In this document: one piece after another, positions 41,936 to 50,450 of the stretch
How positions within the stretch are numbered: the stretch's first letter is position 1
How the letters are laid out: every line of letters starts with the position of its first letter
The notes under the pieces: model-generated
The model's database searches: none
Told to the model about the DNA's origin: nothing
The model's input: the letters and a program-made list of their open reading frames with translations, nothing else
Program-made: the position numbers and the translations under genes
DNA from: Bacteroidaceae bacterium
GTDB taxonomy: Bacteria > Bacteroidota > Bacteroidia > Bacteroidales > Bacteroidaceae
Assembly (NCBI GenBank): GCA_024401095.1
Contig: JAKSLR010000013.1
Location: forward strand, 1-64,000
Reading direction: 5' to 3'
Length of the DNA stretch: 64,000 nucleotides

Positions 41936-42925
41936 ATGGCTACAGGGAAGAATAATAGTGGTAAAGATGACGATGGACCATCATTCTTGGATTTGGTCAA
42001 GGATGCACTTGATGTCCCATCTTCTCAGAAAACAGTTTCTTCCAATGGTCGCCAACGTATAGCATCTTCTTCTCCCAAAAGTGTGAAAAAGAAAAAGAAT
42101 AAACGCAAGAAAGGGACAAAAGGGGTTGTCTTTTACCTAAATCCTCGTAATTGGAAAGCATGGGCTGTATGGACTATTTTAGGTTCTCTGGCAGCAATTT
42201 ATGTATTCTTTTTCTATTTTTGGTTTGTTGGTCCATATTCATTCAAATGGAAAGCTCTTTATGGCGATGTAAAGTATCCAGAAGGATATGAGATACATGG
42301 AATAGATATCTCACATTATCAGGGTGAGATTAAATGGGAGAGCGTTCGTAATGCAACCATCAATGAGTGTCCTATTCGTTTTATTTTCATTAAGGCAACA
42401 GAAGGGGCAAATGTGATGGATAGCTATTTTAACGAGAATTTCTATCAGGCAAAGGCTAACGGTTTTATTCGTGGTGCGTATCATTTCTTCAGCCCAAAAT
42501 CTTCAGGAAAAGAACAAGCACAGTATTTTCTACGTCAAGTTCACTTAGAAGATGGAGATTTACCTCCTGTTTTAGATATAGAAACGGTAGGTAATCTAAA
42601 GCCTTTGCAAATAAAAAAAGAAGTACTTGACTGGCTTAATGTGGTAGAGGCTCGTTATGGAGTAAAACCTATTATTTATACTAATTATCGTTTTAAACTA
42701 GATTACTTGAATGATGAGATCTTTGATCCATATCCATATTGGATTGCTCATTATTATGTAGAAAAAGTTAGGTACGAAGGTCCTTGGCGTTTTTGGCAGC
42801 ATACAGATCTAGGCCGCATAGACGGTATAAAAGAACACGTAGATCTTAATATCTACAATGGATCAATGTATGATTTGATGAAATTTACAATTGGTAGCGA
42901 TATGGAGCAAAAGCTCCATGAGTAG
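41936..42925 (+). CDS. membrane-anchored GH25 muramidase (lysozyme)
   Basis: 329 residues. A basic cytoplasmic N-terminus (SVKKKKNKRKKGTKG, about 48-63), a transmembrane helix at about 75-100 (AVWTILGSLAAIYVFFFYF), then the GH25 domain: GIDISHYQGEI with Asp, VLDIETVG with catalytic Asp/Glu, and HTDLGRIDG / VDLN at the end. It should cut peptidoglycan MurNAc-GlcNAc bonds while held in the inner membrane. The ATG lies in the tail of the PPi-PFK terminator, with no clear own promoter. Convergent with cdd (7-base gap). Confidence 0.9.
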   Translation: MATGKNNSGKDDDGPSFLDLVKDALDVPSSQKTVSSNGRQRIASSSPKSVKKKKNKRKKGTKGVVFYLNPRNWKAWAVWTILGSLAAIYVFFFYFWFVGPYSFKWKALYGDVKYPEGYEIHGIDISHYQGEIKWESVRNATINECPIRFIFIKATEGANVMDSYFNENFYQAKANGFIRGAYHFFSPKSSGKEQAQYFLRQVHLEDGDLPPVLDIETVGNLKPLQIKKEVLDWLNVVEARYGVKPIIYTNYRFKLDYLNDEIFDPYPYWIAHYYVEKVRYEGPWRFWQHTDLGRIDGIKEHVDLNIYNGSMYDLMKFTIGSDMEQKLHE

Positions 42926-42932
42926 AGGTCCT

Positions 42933-43424
42933 TTATTCAAAATCTTTTAAGGCGTTTGGATTAAACTGGAGTGGCATCAAGGCATTAATACCTTGAGGTA
43001 TAATATATATACCACTTTTCCCATAAAGAAGTATTCGGATTGGTTGGCCGAATCGTGCTTCTGTTTCTATTAATACTTGTCTGCAAGCCCCGCAAGGAGA
43101 CACTGGTGAGATTGTATATTCACCATCGCAGAAAGCGGCTATCGCTAATGATACGACCGGCTGTTCTGGGTATAGGTTACTAGCTGTGAAGATTGCATTG
43201 CGTTCTGCACAGATGCCATTTGTATAGGCTGCATTCTCTTGATTATTCCCTGTAATGATATTCCCGTTCTTAAGTCTTAAAGCTGCACCTACATGAAAAT
43301 TTGAATATGGAGCATAGGCTCTATGGGTTGCTTCTTTAGCTTGCTCGACCAGTTTTTTGTCCTGCTCATCTAGCTCATGAAACTGTGCTAGTAAAATAGT
43401 GCTCTTCAGTTCAATTTCTTTCAT
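42933..43424 (-). CDS. cdd: cytidine deaminase
   Basis: 163 residues, homotetramer-type deaminase. The zinc site is NGICAERNAIF (Cys and catalytic Glu) plus SPCGACRQVL (two Cys). YAPYSNFHVGAAL is the conserved N-terminal motif. It converts cytidine and deoxycytidine to uridines in pyrimidine salvage. Start ATG at 43424 gives slightly longer N-terminus than usual (about 25 residues before the core). Divergent from the glucosaminidase gene. Confidence 0.94.
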   Translation of the reverse strand: MKEIELKSTILLAQFHELDEQDKKLVEQAKEATHRAYAPYSNFHVGAALRLKNGNIITGNNQENAAYTNGICAERNAIFTASNLYPEQPVVSLAIAAFCDGEYTISPVSPCGACRQVLIETEARFGQPIRILLYGKSGIYIIPQGINALMPLQFNPNALKDFE

Positions 43425-43474
43425 TCTTGGGGTAGATAAAGGTTTTCCAATGGCAAAAATACAGCTTTTTTTTG

Positions 43475-43482
43475 TACTTTTG
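43475..43482 (+). promoter_or_regulatory. -7 box of the glucosaminidase gene
   Basis: TACTTTTG, 21 bases before the ATG at 43504. Confidence 0.5.
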
Positions 43483-43503
43483 CAACTGTAAAACGTTAAA
43501 AGA

Positions 43504-44442
43504 ATGAATTTGAGAAAATGTTTGTTTCTGTTGGCATTGAGTAGCGGATTTACTAATCTTTGTGCCCAGACAAATCCTGCATATCTTAGGTATATAGAGC
43601 AGTATAAAGATATAGCAATTGAGCAGATGGAGCTTTATAATATTCCTGCAAGCATTACTCTGGCTCAAGGATTGTTTGAGTCGGCTGCAGGTCAAAGCCA
43701 ATTGTCTCTTCGTAGCAACAATCATTTTGGAATAAAGTGTGGAACAGGCTGGTCGGGTAGGGTTACTTATCATGATGACGACGCAAGAGGTGAATGTTTT
43801 CGTGCCTATTCTACTGTGCGTGAAAGTTATGAGGACCATTCCAAATTTCTTAAAAACAGAAGTCGTTACGCATCGTTATTTCTGTTACGAAAAACGGATT
43901 ATAAAGGTTGGGCAACAGGACTGAAAAAAGCTGGTTATGCAACTAATCCTCAATATGCAAATCGTCTTATTGATATTATTGAAAAATATCGCTTGTTTGA
44001 CTTTGATACTCAATCAGGACGTTATCATCATCATCCTGATACTCCAAAACTTTTAGTAGAGAAAAAATGGGCTTCCATTGGGATTTCCGGTACAATGCGT
44101 GAAGTTAAGCTTGTCAATGGAATACTTGCTGTTCAAGCTCGTTCGGGTGAAACAATATCTACAATAGCAAAAGAATACCACATAAAAACAAAAAGAATAT
44201 GTAAGTATAATGACGTTTATGATGGTTACCGTTTGGCAGAAGGTGAATGGGTTTTTCTGCAAGCAAAAAAACGTTATGCATCTAAAGAATATTTCCGCCA
44301 GCGTTATGTGATTAAAGAAGGAGACTCAATGCATAGTATTAGTCAGGAATTCGGTATTAAACTAAAGAGTCTTTATAAAATGAATAAATTGAAACCGGAA
44401 GATACAATGCCGAAAATAGGAACGCCTATCAGGATCAGATGA
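43504..44442 (+). CDS. secreted glucosaminidase (GH73) with two LysM domains
   Basis: 312 residues with signal peptide MNLRKCLFLLALSSGF up to LCAQ. The glucosaminidase domain spans about 25-160: NIPASITLAQGLFESAAGQS with catalytic Glu, NNHFGIKCG and YRVRES-like YSTVRESYEDHSKFL. Two LysM repeats follow (about 207-255 and 266-311, VIKEGDSMHSISQEFGIK). It should cleave GlcNAc-MurNAc bonds in septal or cell-wall peptidoglycan. The last codon sits inside the terminator hairpin. Confidence 0.92.
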   Translation: MNLRKCLFLLALSSGFTNLCAQTNPAYLRYIEQYKDIAIEQMELYNIPASITLAQGLFESAAGQSQLSLRSNNHFGIKCGTGWSGRVTYHDDDARGECFRAYSTVRESYEDHSKFLKNRSRYASLFLLRKTDYKGWATGLKKAGYATNPQYANRLIDIIEKYRLFDFDTQSGRYHHHPDTPKLLVEKKWASIGISGTMREVKLVNGILAVQARSGETISTIAKEYHIKTKRICKYNDVYDGYRLAEGEWVFLQAKKRYASKEYFRQRYVIKEGDSMHSISQEFGIKLKSLYKMNKLKPEDTMPKIGTPIRIR

Positions 44443-44464
44443 TCGTGATAGGCGTTTGCCTTTT
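44421..44464 (+). terminator. terminator overlapping the glucosaminidase stop codon
   Basis: AACGCCTATCA (44421-44431) pairs with TGATAGGCGTT (44446-44456); the TGA stop is in the loop. A TTTT follows at 44460. Confidence 0.65.
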
Positions 44465-44502
44465 AAGTTAGTATGTTGTTCGTGTCTGCTTCGTTTTTTT
44501 AA

Positions 44503-44970
44503 CTACTTAGCGTTATTGCTCCTGTTGTTATTTCTTCTTTCTCGTAGTTCTCTGGCTTGGAAAAGCATTTCTGCTTTTTTGAATTTAAAGTATTTCTTGT
44601 CAGAGATGATTTTTTTGAATTTCTTGTAGTATTCCGGTTCCAGATTTGCCATTGCTGTCTGCAATTGATTCATCTTGGCAACTTTTTCTGATAATTCTTT
44701 GTCTGAACTTTGTTCTGTATTTGTTTTTCGAATAATGTCATTGTACTGCCTATAATATAAACGTTCCTTAGCTTTCATTTCGTTGAAAAGTTTAAAGAAC
44801 TGCTCTGCTTCCTCTTTTGAAAACTCAGCTTTTTCTGCAGTGAATAACTCGAATCTTTGCTGATATACTTTTGGGTCAAAACGTTGGGGTTTTGGTTGTT
44901 GCTGCTGTTGCGCGCTAGCTGTCAATGTGACGCAGAATAGCAGCGCAAAAAAAAGTAAATGCTTTTTCAT
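44503..44970 (-). CDS. periplasmic helical (Spy/CpxP-like) protein
   Basis: 155 residues: signal peptide MKKHLLFFALLFCVTLTASA, then a Gln/Pro linker and a charged helical body (FFKLFNEMKAKERLYYRQYN, KMNQLQTAMANLEPEYYKKF) resembling LTXXQ/Spy-type periplasmic chaperones. The C-terminus is Arg/Asn-rich (ERRNNNRSNNAK). It follows an anti-sigma-like gene (13-base gap) and may act as periplasmic sensor or effector of that sigma pathway. Family assignment is by pattern only. Confidence 0.68.
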   Translation of the reverse strand: MKKHLLFFALLFCVTLTASAQQQQQPKPQRFDPKVYQQRFELFTAEKAEFSKEEAEQFFKLFNEMKAKERLYYRQYNDIIRKTNTEQSSDKELSEKVAKMNQLQTAMANLEPEYYKKFKKIISDKKYFKFKKAEMLFQARELRERRNNNRSNNAK

Positions 44971-44983
44971 GACTGCTTTTTAT

Positions 44984-45337
44984 TTATTCTTCATCCGACA
45001 TATATTCGTAATAAATCATGGCATCGCTTATTAGTGCGTAATCCACCATGTCTTCAAGGTAGGAACTATCTTCTAGCTGATTGTTCTCCTGAGCCAATTC
45101 CATTGGCATCTCTGAGTCTGTGGTGACCGTTTGACTGATTAGTGTTCCCAAGACTAGGAGACCACAGAATGATGCAGCCACATACATCCAGATCTTGCTT
45201 CTGTGCCGTGGAGTCATCACCACTTCGTTTTCTGGAATTTGTGACATAACACGACTAGTCAAGCCCTCAAAATATCCATCTGGGGTCTTGAATGGATTCT
45301 TTTTTCCGAAATGTGCTATAATCTGTTCTTCCTTCAT
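44984..45337 (-). CDS. single-span membrane protein, probable anti-sigma factor
   Basis: 117 residues: cytoplasmic N-terminus (KNPFKTPDGYFEGLTSRVMSQ), transmembrane helix 49-68 (WMYVAASFCGLLVLGTLI) and an acidic periplasmic tail (SSYLEDMVDYALI, EYMSDEE). The pattern PFKTPDGYFE is common in Bacteroidetes proteins encoded after ECF sigma genes. It likely binds and holds the sigma factor encoded upstream. The ATG at 45337 is preferred to 45364 because homologues begin with MKEE-like residues. Confidence 0.78.
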   Translation of the reverse strand: MKEEQIIAHFGKKNPFKTPDGYFEGLTSRVMSQIPENEVVMTPRHRSKIWMYVAASFCGLLVLGTLISQTVTTDSEMPMELAQENNQLEDSSYLEDMVDYALISDAMIYYEYMSDEE

Positions 45338-45369
45338 ACTTATATATGATTGAATGATTATCAAAAGGT

Positions 45370-45915
45370 TTAATCTTCTTTACTTAAAAAATACTCTATT
45401 TTTTCAACCGCTAAATGGTATGATGCTTTTAATCCTCCAACTGTAACTCCTAAGAGTTCTGACATGGTTTCATATTTCATGTCTTCAAAGTATTTCAAAT
45501 TGAATACCTGCCGTTGTTTTGGGGGAAGCTTTTGAATAGCAGCTTGGAAACGAGCTTCTTCTTCATTCCCGTCAAAGTATTCATCCGCCATTAAGTGATT
45601 TACTACTGACGCTTCTGGGTCGTCTAATGGTATATGGTCTTTTTGCTTTCCCAGAAATGCAAGAGTTTCATTGTAGGCTATTCTGTATAGCCAAGTGGAG
45701 AGTTTTGAATCTCCACGAAATGTGCTAATGCTAGACCATGCTTTAAGATAAGTGTTCTGCAGAATATCATCAGCATCATCGTGATCTAGTACCATACGGC
45801 GAATTTGGGCATAAAGCTGTGGAGAGAAACGGCTTACCATTTCCTCAAATGCCTTTCGCTGGTTTTTTGGATCCATGATGTCACTAACCAGTTTCTCTTC
45901 GTCGAATTTATTCAT
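45370..45915 (-). CDS. ECF RNA polymerase sigma factor
   Basis: 181 residues. Region 2: MVSRFSPQLYAQIRRM, DDADDILQNTYLKAWSS and STWLYRIAYNETLAFL; region 4: AIQKLPPKQRQVFNLKYFE, ELLGVTVGGLKASYH. It leads a three-gene operon (sigma, anti-sigma-like, Spy-like), distinct from the operon at 18636. The gap of 32 bases to the anti-sigma start contains AT-rich sequence. No -7 box of the housekeeping type lies before it. Confidence 0.92.
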   Translation of the reverse strand: MNKFDEEKLVSDIMDPKNQRKAFEEMVSRFSPQLYAQIRRMVLDHDDADDILQNTYLKAWSSISTFRGDSKLSTWLYRIAYNETLAFLGKQKDHIPLDDPEASVVNHLMADEYFDGNEEEARFQAAIQKLPPKQRQVFNLKYFEDMKYETMSELLGVTVGGLKASYHLAVEKIEYFLSKED

Positions 45916-45954
45916 GTTTTTTTGATTAAATCTTTGATGAAAAGTTTAATCCGA

Positions 45955-46869
45955 TTAAAGTTTTATAACATCATTTTCTGAAGTAAGCATTGTATTTTGA
46001 AATATACATTGCGCTTCTGATAATAGGACGTTCTCATCTTCATATCGAGCAGAATAATGTCCGATAAGCAGTTTTCCTGCATGGCATTCCTTTGCAAATT
46101 GTGCTGCTTGTTCTGCCGTAGAATGATAGGTGGCATATGCAAGTGCTTCTTTGTCTTTTCCAAAGGTGGCCTCATGGTATAAGACATCAACATTTTGAAG
46201 ATATTTGGCAAGCTGTGGTTGAACAATAGTGTCGGAACAGTATGCGTAACTACGTGACTTTTCTGCGTCTGTTGTTAGTAGCGAGTTTGGTAGTAGAGTT
46301 CCATCTGGCAATGTGTAGTCAGCTCCTTCTTTTATGTCGTTGAGCGCATAATTGGGGATGTTAAAGAACTTAATCTTTTCTGGACGAAGATGTCGTTTAT
46401 ACGGCTTTTCCTTAAAAAGAAAACCACTGCAAGGCATTTTGTGATGTAAGGGGAGTGACCAGACTTCAATAGAGCGATCTTCATAGATTAATTGATGAAG
46501 TGTTGTGTCTATTTCTACAAGGATAACCTCGTAGTTCATTTCTGGACAGAAAAAATCTAATTGCGGCTTCAAAATTTCTTTTAAAGGGGCAGGGGCATGT
46601 ATATAGAGTTGTGCGGTGCGACCTAATAGGTTTAGTGTAGAAATTAGGCCGATGAGTCCAAAGAAGTGATCGCCATGTAGGTGGCTTATGAAAATATGTC
46701 CTAAACGTCCAAAATGCAGTTTGTTTTTCCGGAATTGAATTTGAGTACCTTCACCACAATCGATGAGAAAATGCTTGCCTCGTGTACTGACCACTTGCGA
46801 AGCATTAAAATGTCTGTTTGTTGGTAAAGCACAGCCGCATCCTAAAATCGTTACTTCAAAGTTCTCCAT
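45955..46869 (-). CDS. rnz: ribonuclease Z
   Basis: 304 residues. The metallo-beta-lactamase motif is SHLHGDHFFG, with further ligands in LPLHHKMPC and LIGHYSARY; the start ENFEVTILGCGCALPT and CGEGTQIQF are typical. It processes tRNA 3' ends. The ATG at 46869 is chosen because conserved residues begin there (46899 would lie in the upstream terminator). The rpsA terminator stands 16 bases upstream and no -7 box intervenes, so rnz probably depends on read-through from rpsA. Confidence 0.93.
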   Translation of the reverse strand: MENFEVTILGCGCALPTNRHFNASQVVSTRGKHFLIDCGEGTQIQFRKNKLHFGRLGHIFISHLHGDHFFGLIGLISTLNLLGRTAQLYIHAPAPLKEILKPQLDFFCPEMNYEVILVEIDTTLHQLIYEDRSIEVWSLPLHHKMPCSGFLFKEKPYKRHLRPEKIKFFNIPNYALNDIKEGADYTLPDGTLLPNSLLTTDAEKSRSYAYCSDTIVQPQLAKYLQNVDVLYHEATFGKDKEALAYATYHSTAEQAAQFAKECHAGKLLIGHYSARYEDENVLLSEAQCIFQNTMLTSENDVIKL

Positions 46870-46884
46870 ATACTTTTTCAATAA

Positions 46885-46915
46885 AAAAGGGCTACGCACG
46901 TGGCGCAGCCCTTTT
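46885..46915 (-). terminator. terminator of rpsA, in the rnz leader
   Basis: GGGCT...AGCCC with an inner ACGC/GCG(C) arm (889-897 with 903-911, one mismatch, 5-base loop), with A4 and T4 pairing at the base. On the minus strand a T run follows. Confidence 0.78.
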
Positions 46916-46938
46916 AGTTTATAATTTAGTAAAGAAAA

Positions 46939-48735
46939 TTACTTCTTACCTTCCAGCTGAGCCTTCAATGCTGCCAAAGCATCGATGTCACCAAGAGTAG
47001 TTGCTGCTGCCTGGTTCTGGATAGCTGGCTGAGCCTCTTCACGACGAGCTGCTGCCTTCTTAGCTGCAGCCTGCTTACGCTCTGCGCGAGCCTCTGCACG
47101 TGCGATATCCTCGTGGATACGGCTGTGAGACAAGATAATACGCTTGCTGTCCTTGTTGAACTCGATTACCTTGAAGTCCAAAGTTTCGTTCAGCTGAGCC
47201 TGAGCACCATCCTGCTTTACCAAGTGCTTTGGAGTAGCGAAACCTTCGATACCCTCGCCAAGAGAAATAACTGCACCCTTGTCCAATACCTGAACGATAG
47301 TACCCTCGTGGATAGAATCTACCTTGAACTCTGCCTCATACTTGTCCCAAGGATTCTCCTCAAGCTGCTTGTGGCCAAGGCTCAAACGACGATTTTCCTT
47401 GTCAATCTCCAGAACCTGTACTTCGATAGGAGCGCCAATCTGAGTGAACTCTGATGGGTGCTTTACCTTCTTAGTCCAAGACAAGTCAGAAATGTGGATC
47501 AAACCATCAACACCTTCTTCGATCTCAACAAATACACCAAAGTTGGTGAAGTTGCGAACCTTTGCAGTGTGCTTAGAACCTACAGGATACTTCTCCTCGA
47601 TTGACTCCCATGGATCTGCCTTCAACTGCTTGATACCCAAAGACATCTTGCGCTCTGCACGGTCCAGAGTCAGAACTACTGCCTCGATTTCGTCGCCAAC
47701 CTTCATGAAGTCCTGAGCAGAACGTAAGTGCTGGCTCCAAGACATTTCTGAAACGTGGATCAAACCTTCTACACCTGGAGCGATTTCGATGAATGCTCCA
47801 TAGTCAGCCATAACGACAACCTTACCACTTACATGATCACCTACCTTCAGGTCTGCATCCAATGCATCCCATGGGTGTGGAGTCAGCTGCTTCAGACCCA
47901 GAGCGATGCGCTTCTTGTCCTCATCGAAGTCGATGATAACAACCTGAATCTTCTGATCCAACTGAACAACCTCTGTAGGATCGCTTACACGGCCCCATGA
48001 CAAGTCGGTGATGTGAATCAAACCGTCTACGCCACCCAGGTCGATGAATACACCATAAGAGGTAATATTCTTAACGGTACCTTCAAGGATCTGACCCTTT
48101 TCGAGCTTACCGATGATTTCCTTCTTCTGTGCTTCCAGTTCTTCCTCAACAAGAGCTTTGTGAGAAACAACAACATTCTTGAACTCCTGATTGATCTTAA
48201 CAATCTTGAATTCCATAGTCTTACCTACGAATACGTCGTAGTCACGAATAGGCTTAACGTCAATCTGTGAACCTGGCAAGAATGCCTCAATTCCAAATAC
48301 GTCAACAATCATACCACCCTTAGTGCGGCACTTTACAAAGCCCTTAACAATCTCTTCCTTCTCCAGAGCCTCGTTAACACGATCCCAAGACTTAGCTGCA
48401 CGAGCCTTCTTGTGAGACAGCAAAAGCTGACCCTTCTTGTCCTCCTGATTCTCGATGTAAACTTCTACTACATCACCAACCTTCAAATCTGGGTTGTAAC
48501 GGAACTCAGCCATAGGAATGATACCATCTGACTTGTAGCCAATGTTAACTACAGCCTCACGCTTGTTTAATGAGATAACGGTACCCTCAACTACATCGTT
48601 GCTGTTTACCTTGTTCAGAGTGGCATCGTATGCCTTCTCCAGTTCCTCCTTGCTAACACCGGTGTTAGCTGCACCAGATTCGTAAGCATCCCAATCGAAG
48701 TCTGCAATAGGAGCAATGTTCTTTAAATTTTCCAT
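46939..48735 (-). CDS. rpsA: 30S ribosomal protein S1
   Basis: 598 residues with six S1 repeats (for example DYGVFIDLGGVDGLIHITD-like and NFGVFVEIEEGVDGLIHIS segments). Bacteroidetes S1 has an extended N-terminus (about 50 residues) and an Ala/Lys/Glu tail (about 550-598, RAEARAERKQAAAKK). It recruits mRNA to the 30S subunit, important here because Shine-Dalgarno sites are rare. Codon use is highly biased. A TAACTTTG -7 box lies at 48796-48803. Its terminator overlaps the rnz leader. Confidence 0.96.
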   Translation of the reverse strand: MENLKNIAPIADFDWDAYESGAANTGVSKEELEKAYDATLNKVNSNDVVEGTVISLNKREAVVNIGYKSDGIIPMAEFRYNPDLKVGDVVEVYIENQEDKKGQLLLSHKKARAAKSWDRVNEALEKEEIVKGFVKCRTKGGMIVDVFGIEAFLPGSQIDVKPIRDYDVFVGKTMEFKIVKINQEFKNVVVSHKALVEEELEAQKKEIIGKLEKGQILEGTVKNITSYGVFIDLGGVDGLIHITDLSWGRVSDPTEVVQLDQKIQVVIIDFDEDKKRIALGLKQLTPHPWDALDADLKVGDHVSGKVVVMADYGAFIEIAPGVEGLIHVSEMSWSQHLRSAQDFMKVGDEIEAVVLTLDRAERKMSLGIKQLKADPWESIEEKYPVGSKHTAKVRNFTNFGVFVEIEEGVDGLIHISDLSWTKKVKHPSEFTQIGAPIEVQVLEIDKENRRLSLGHKQLEENPWDKYEAEFKVDSIHEGTIVQVLDKGAVISLGEGIEGFATPKHLVKQDGAQAQLNETLDFKVIEFNKDSKRIILSHSRIHEDIARAEARAERKQAAAKKAAARREEAQPAIQNQAAATTLGDIDALAALKAQLEGKK

Positions 48736-48795
48736 AAATAATTGATAAATAATAATTTAATACAGTTAGACTTTATGTTGTTAAAAATCCGAGCG

Positions 48796-48803
48796 CAAAG
48801 TTA
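48796..48803 (-). promoter_or_regulatory. rpsA -7 box
   Basis: CAAAGTTA on plus reads TAACTTTG on minus, 60 bases before the rpsA ATG. No -33 box found. Confidence 0.5.
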
Positions 48804-48857
48804 GTAAAATATGTATTATTAACCTAATAAAAAATTGCTTTTCTAAAGAAAAAGGAT

Positions 48858-48890
48858 AAAAAAAAAAGAGGTAGCTTACTAGCAACCTCT
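48858..48890 (-). terminator. terminator of the small winged-helix gene
   Basis: AGAGGTAGC and GCAACCTCT (48867-48890) form a stem with one mismatch; ten A on the plus strand read as a T run on the minus strand. Confidence 0.78.
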
Positions 48891-48923
48891 CCTTATGCAA
48901 TAAATAAATCTTCAAATTGTGGA

Positions 48924-49130
48924 TTACTTCAAAATGAAGGTCATATCATCCTCGGTTTCAACAACTTCAATTTTACCTTCGCGAAGCAACCAACCAAGTG
49001 CCAGGAACAGATCCTTGTCTGCTTTAATCTTTGCAGCTTTCTTCAAAGCCTTCTGATTCAAACCTTCCTTGTTCTCGTTCAAAGCTGTCCAGATAGTACC
49101 AGCCAACTCACCAGCCTTAGTCTCTAACAT
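48924..49130 (-). CDS. winged-helix protein (DUF2582 family)
   Basis: 68 residues forming a compact winged helix: GELAGTIWTALNE, GLNQKALKKAAKIKADKD and the wing REGKIEVVETEDDMTFIL. This matches the small DUF2582 domain of unknown function, possibly nucleic-acid binding. It has its own promoter (49201-49232) and terminator, so it is monocistronic. The gene is small but the sequence pattern and promoter quality make it well supported. Confidence 0.83.
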   Translation of the reverse strand: MLETKAGELAGTIWTALNENKEGLNQKALKKAAKIKADKDLFLALGWLLREGKIEVVETEDDMTFILK

Positions 49131-49200
49131 AATCTCAAATTTTTTCTAATTAAACAATCTTTATAATACCAATTTCTGTAAACTCTCTTGTTTACGGCTG

Positions 49201-49232
49201 CAAAGTTACAATTATTTCTGTGTGCGCACAAA
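49201..49232 (-). promoter_or_regulatory. promoter of the winged-helix gene
   Basis: On the minus strand TTTG (49229-49232), 20-base spacer and TAACTTTG (49201-49208), with the start 71 bases downstream. Confidence 0.68.
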
Positions 49233-49312
49233 ATTTTTAGAGAGAAAATGATAAAAGAATTGATTTTTAGCGTTTTTTGCCAACTTAAGTAGACAAAATA
49301 GGCCATTTTTTA

Positions 49313-49320
49313 TATCTTTG
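49313..49320 (+). promoter_or_regulatory. -7 box of the LysM esterase gene
   Basis: TATCTTTG, 25 bases before the ATG at 49346. Confidence 0.5.
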
Positions 49321-49345
49321 CATTCAATTGAAATCGGGAATCGTA

Positions 49346-50353
49346 ATGAATAAGCATATTTTACTGTATATATTCTTTTTAATTTCTTGTGTTTCTTATG
49401 CTCAAGATTTGACAGCAATAAGAAATAAAGTAAAAGAAGGTTATAATTTTTGGTTGTATCGTCCAACAGGATGGAATGTGGATTCTACATCTAAGCCTCT
49501 TATTGTTTTTTTACATGGTGCTAGCCTATGTGGACGCAATTTAGACCGTGTTCGTCGTTATGGCACTCTTGATGCACTTGATAGGGGTAGGAAGATTGAT
49601 GCTTTTGTAGTGTCACCTCAAAATCCAGGAGGTTCATGGAAGCCGGAGAATATTATGAATGTTGTTAATTGGGTTACGACAAATTATCAGATTGATCTAA
49701 ATAGAATATATGTCTTAGGAATGAGTCTGGGAGGGTATGGAACCATTGATTTCTGTTTGAAATATCCTGATAAGATTGCAGCTGCAATGGCAATTTGTGG
49801 CGGAGGTACCGGAAAGGATTTCGGACCATTGAATAAGATGCCTCTGTGGATTCTTCACGGCACTGCAGATCGGGCTGTCCATATTAGTCAGTCGGATCGT
49901 ATTGTGGAGAGTATGATGAAGAACAGTGATGCTCCTCGTTTATTGTATACGCGCCTGAAAGGGCTGGATCATGGTGCCCCTGCTCGTATTTTCTATTTAA
50001 AAGAAACATACGATTGGCTTTTCTCTCATTCTCTCTTAGATGTTGATCGTCCTGTAAATAAGAATTATAAGATTACTCCGGAGTCAATTCGTGCAGCATA
50101 CAGTGATTTAAGTAGAAAGGGACATTTGACAATAAGTTCTGCTCAGGAATCATTACGTTCAGAATCAAGCCAGAAAGAAGAATCAGAAGCTATTCGTAAT
50201 GTTAAAAATGACGTCCTTTATTATAAAGTGAAAAGTGGTGATAACTTGTCAACTATTGCCAAGAGAAATCATACAACAGTGAGTTCAATTAAGAAATTCA
50301 ATAATTTGAAATCCGACAAATTAAGTATAGGTCAGCGGTTGAGGATTCGCTAA
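49346..50353 (+). CDS. secreted alpha/beta-hydrolase (esterase) with C-terminal LysM
   Basis: 335 residues. A signal peptide (MNKHILLYIFFLISCVSYAQ) precedes an alpha/beta-hydrolase core: oxyanion segment LIVFLHGASL, nucleophile Ser in GMSLGGYG, Asp region LHGTADRAVH and His in GLDHGAP. Length of the core resembles PHB-depolymerase/feruloyl-esterase-like proteins. A LysM domain (about 290-335, YKVKSGDNLSTIAKRN) should hold it on peptidoglycan. Substrate is unknown. ATG at 49346 chosen over a TTG at 49328. Confidence 0.85.
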   Translation: MNKHILLYIFFLISCVSYAQDLTAIRNKVKEGYNFWLYRPTGWNVDSTSKPLIVFLHGASLCGRNLDRVRRYGTLDALDRGRKIDAFVVSPQNPGGSWKPENIMNVVNWVTTNYQIDLNRIYVLGMSLGGYGTIDFCLKYPDKIAAAMAICGGGTGKDFGPLNKMPLWILHGTADRAVHISQSDRIVESMMKNSDAPRLLYTRLKGLDHGAPARIFYLKETYDWLFSHSLLDVDRPVNKNYKITPESIRAAYSDLSRKGHLTISSAQESLRSESSQKEESEAIRNVKNDVLYYKVKSGDNLSTIAKRNHTTVSSIKKFNNLKSDKLSIGQRLRIR

Positions 50354-50420
50354 TAATGAGCTAAACAAGGCATTTCTACTATTTTTTATAAAAAATAGGG
50401 AGAATTTGGAATAAATTTCC

Positions 50421-50428
50421 TAACTTTG
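50421..50428 (+). promoter_or_regulatory. rpoD -7 box
   Basis: TAACTTTG, 22 bases before the ATG of the primary sigma factor gene at 50451. Confidence 0.5.
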
Positions 50429-50450
50429 TACCCAAATTGGATTTTACAGA

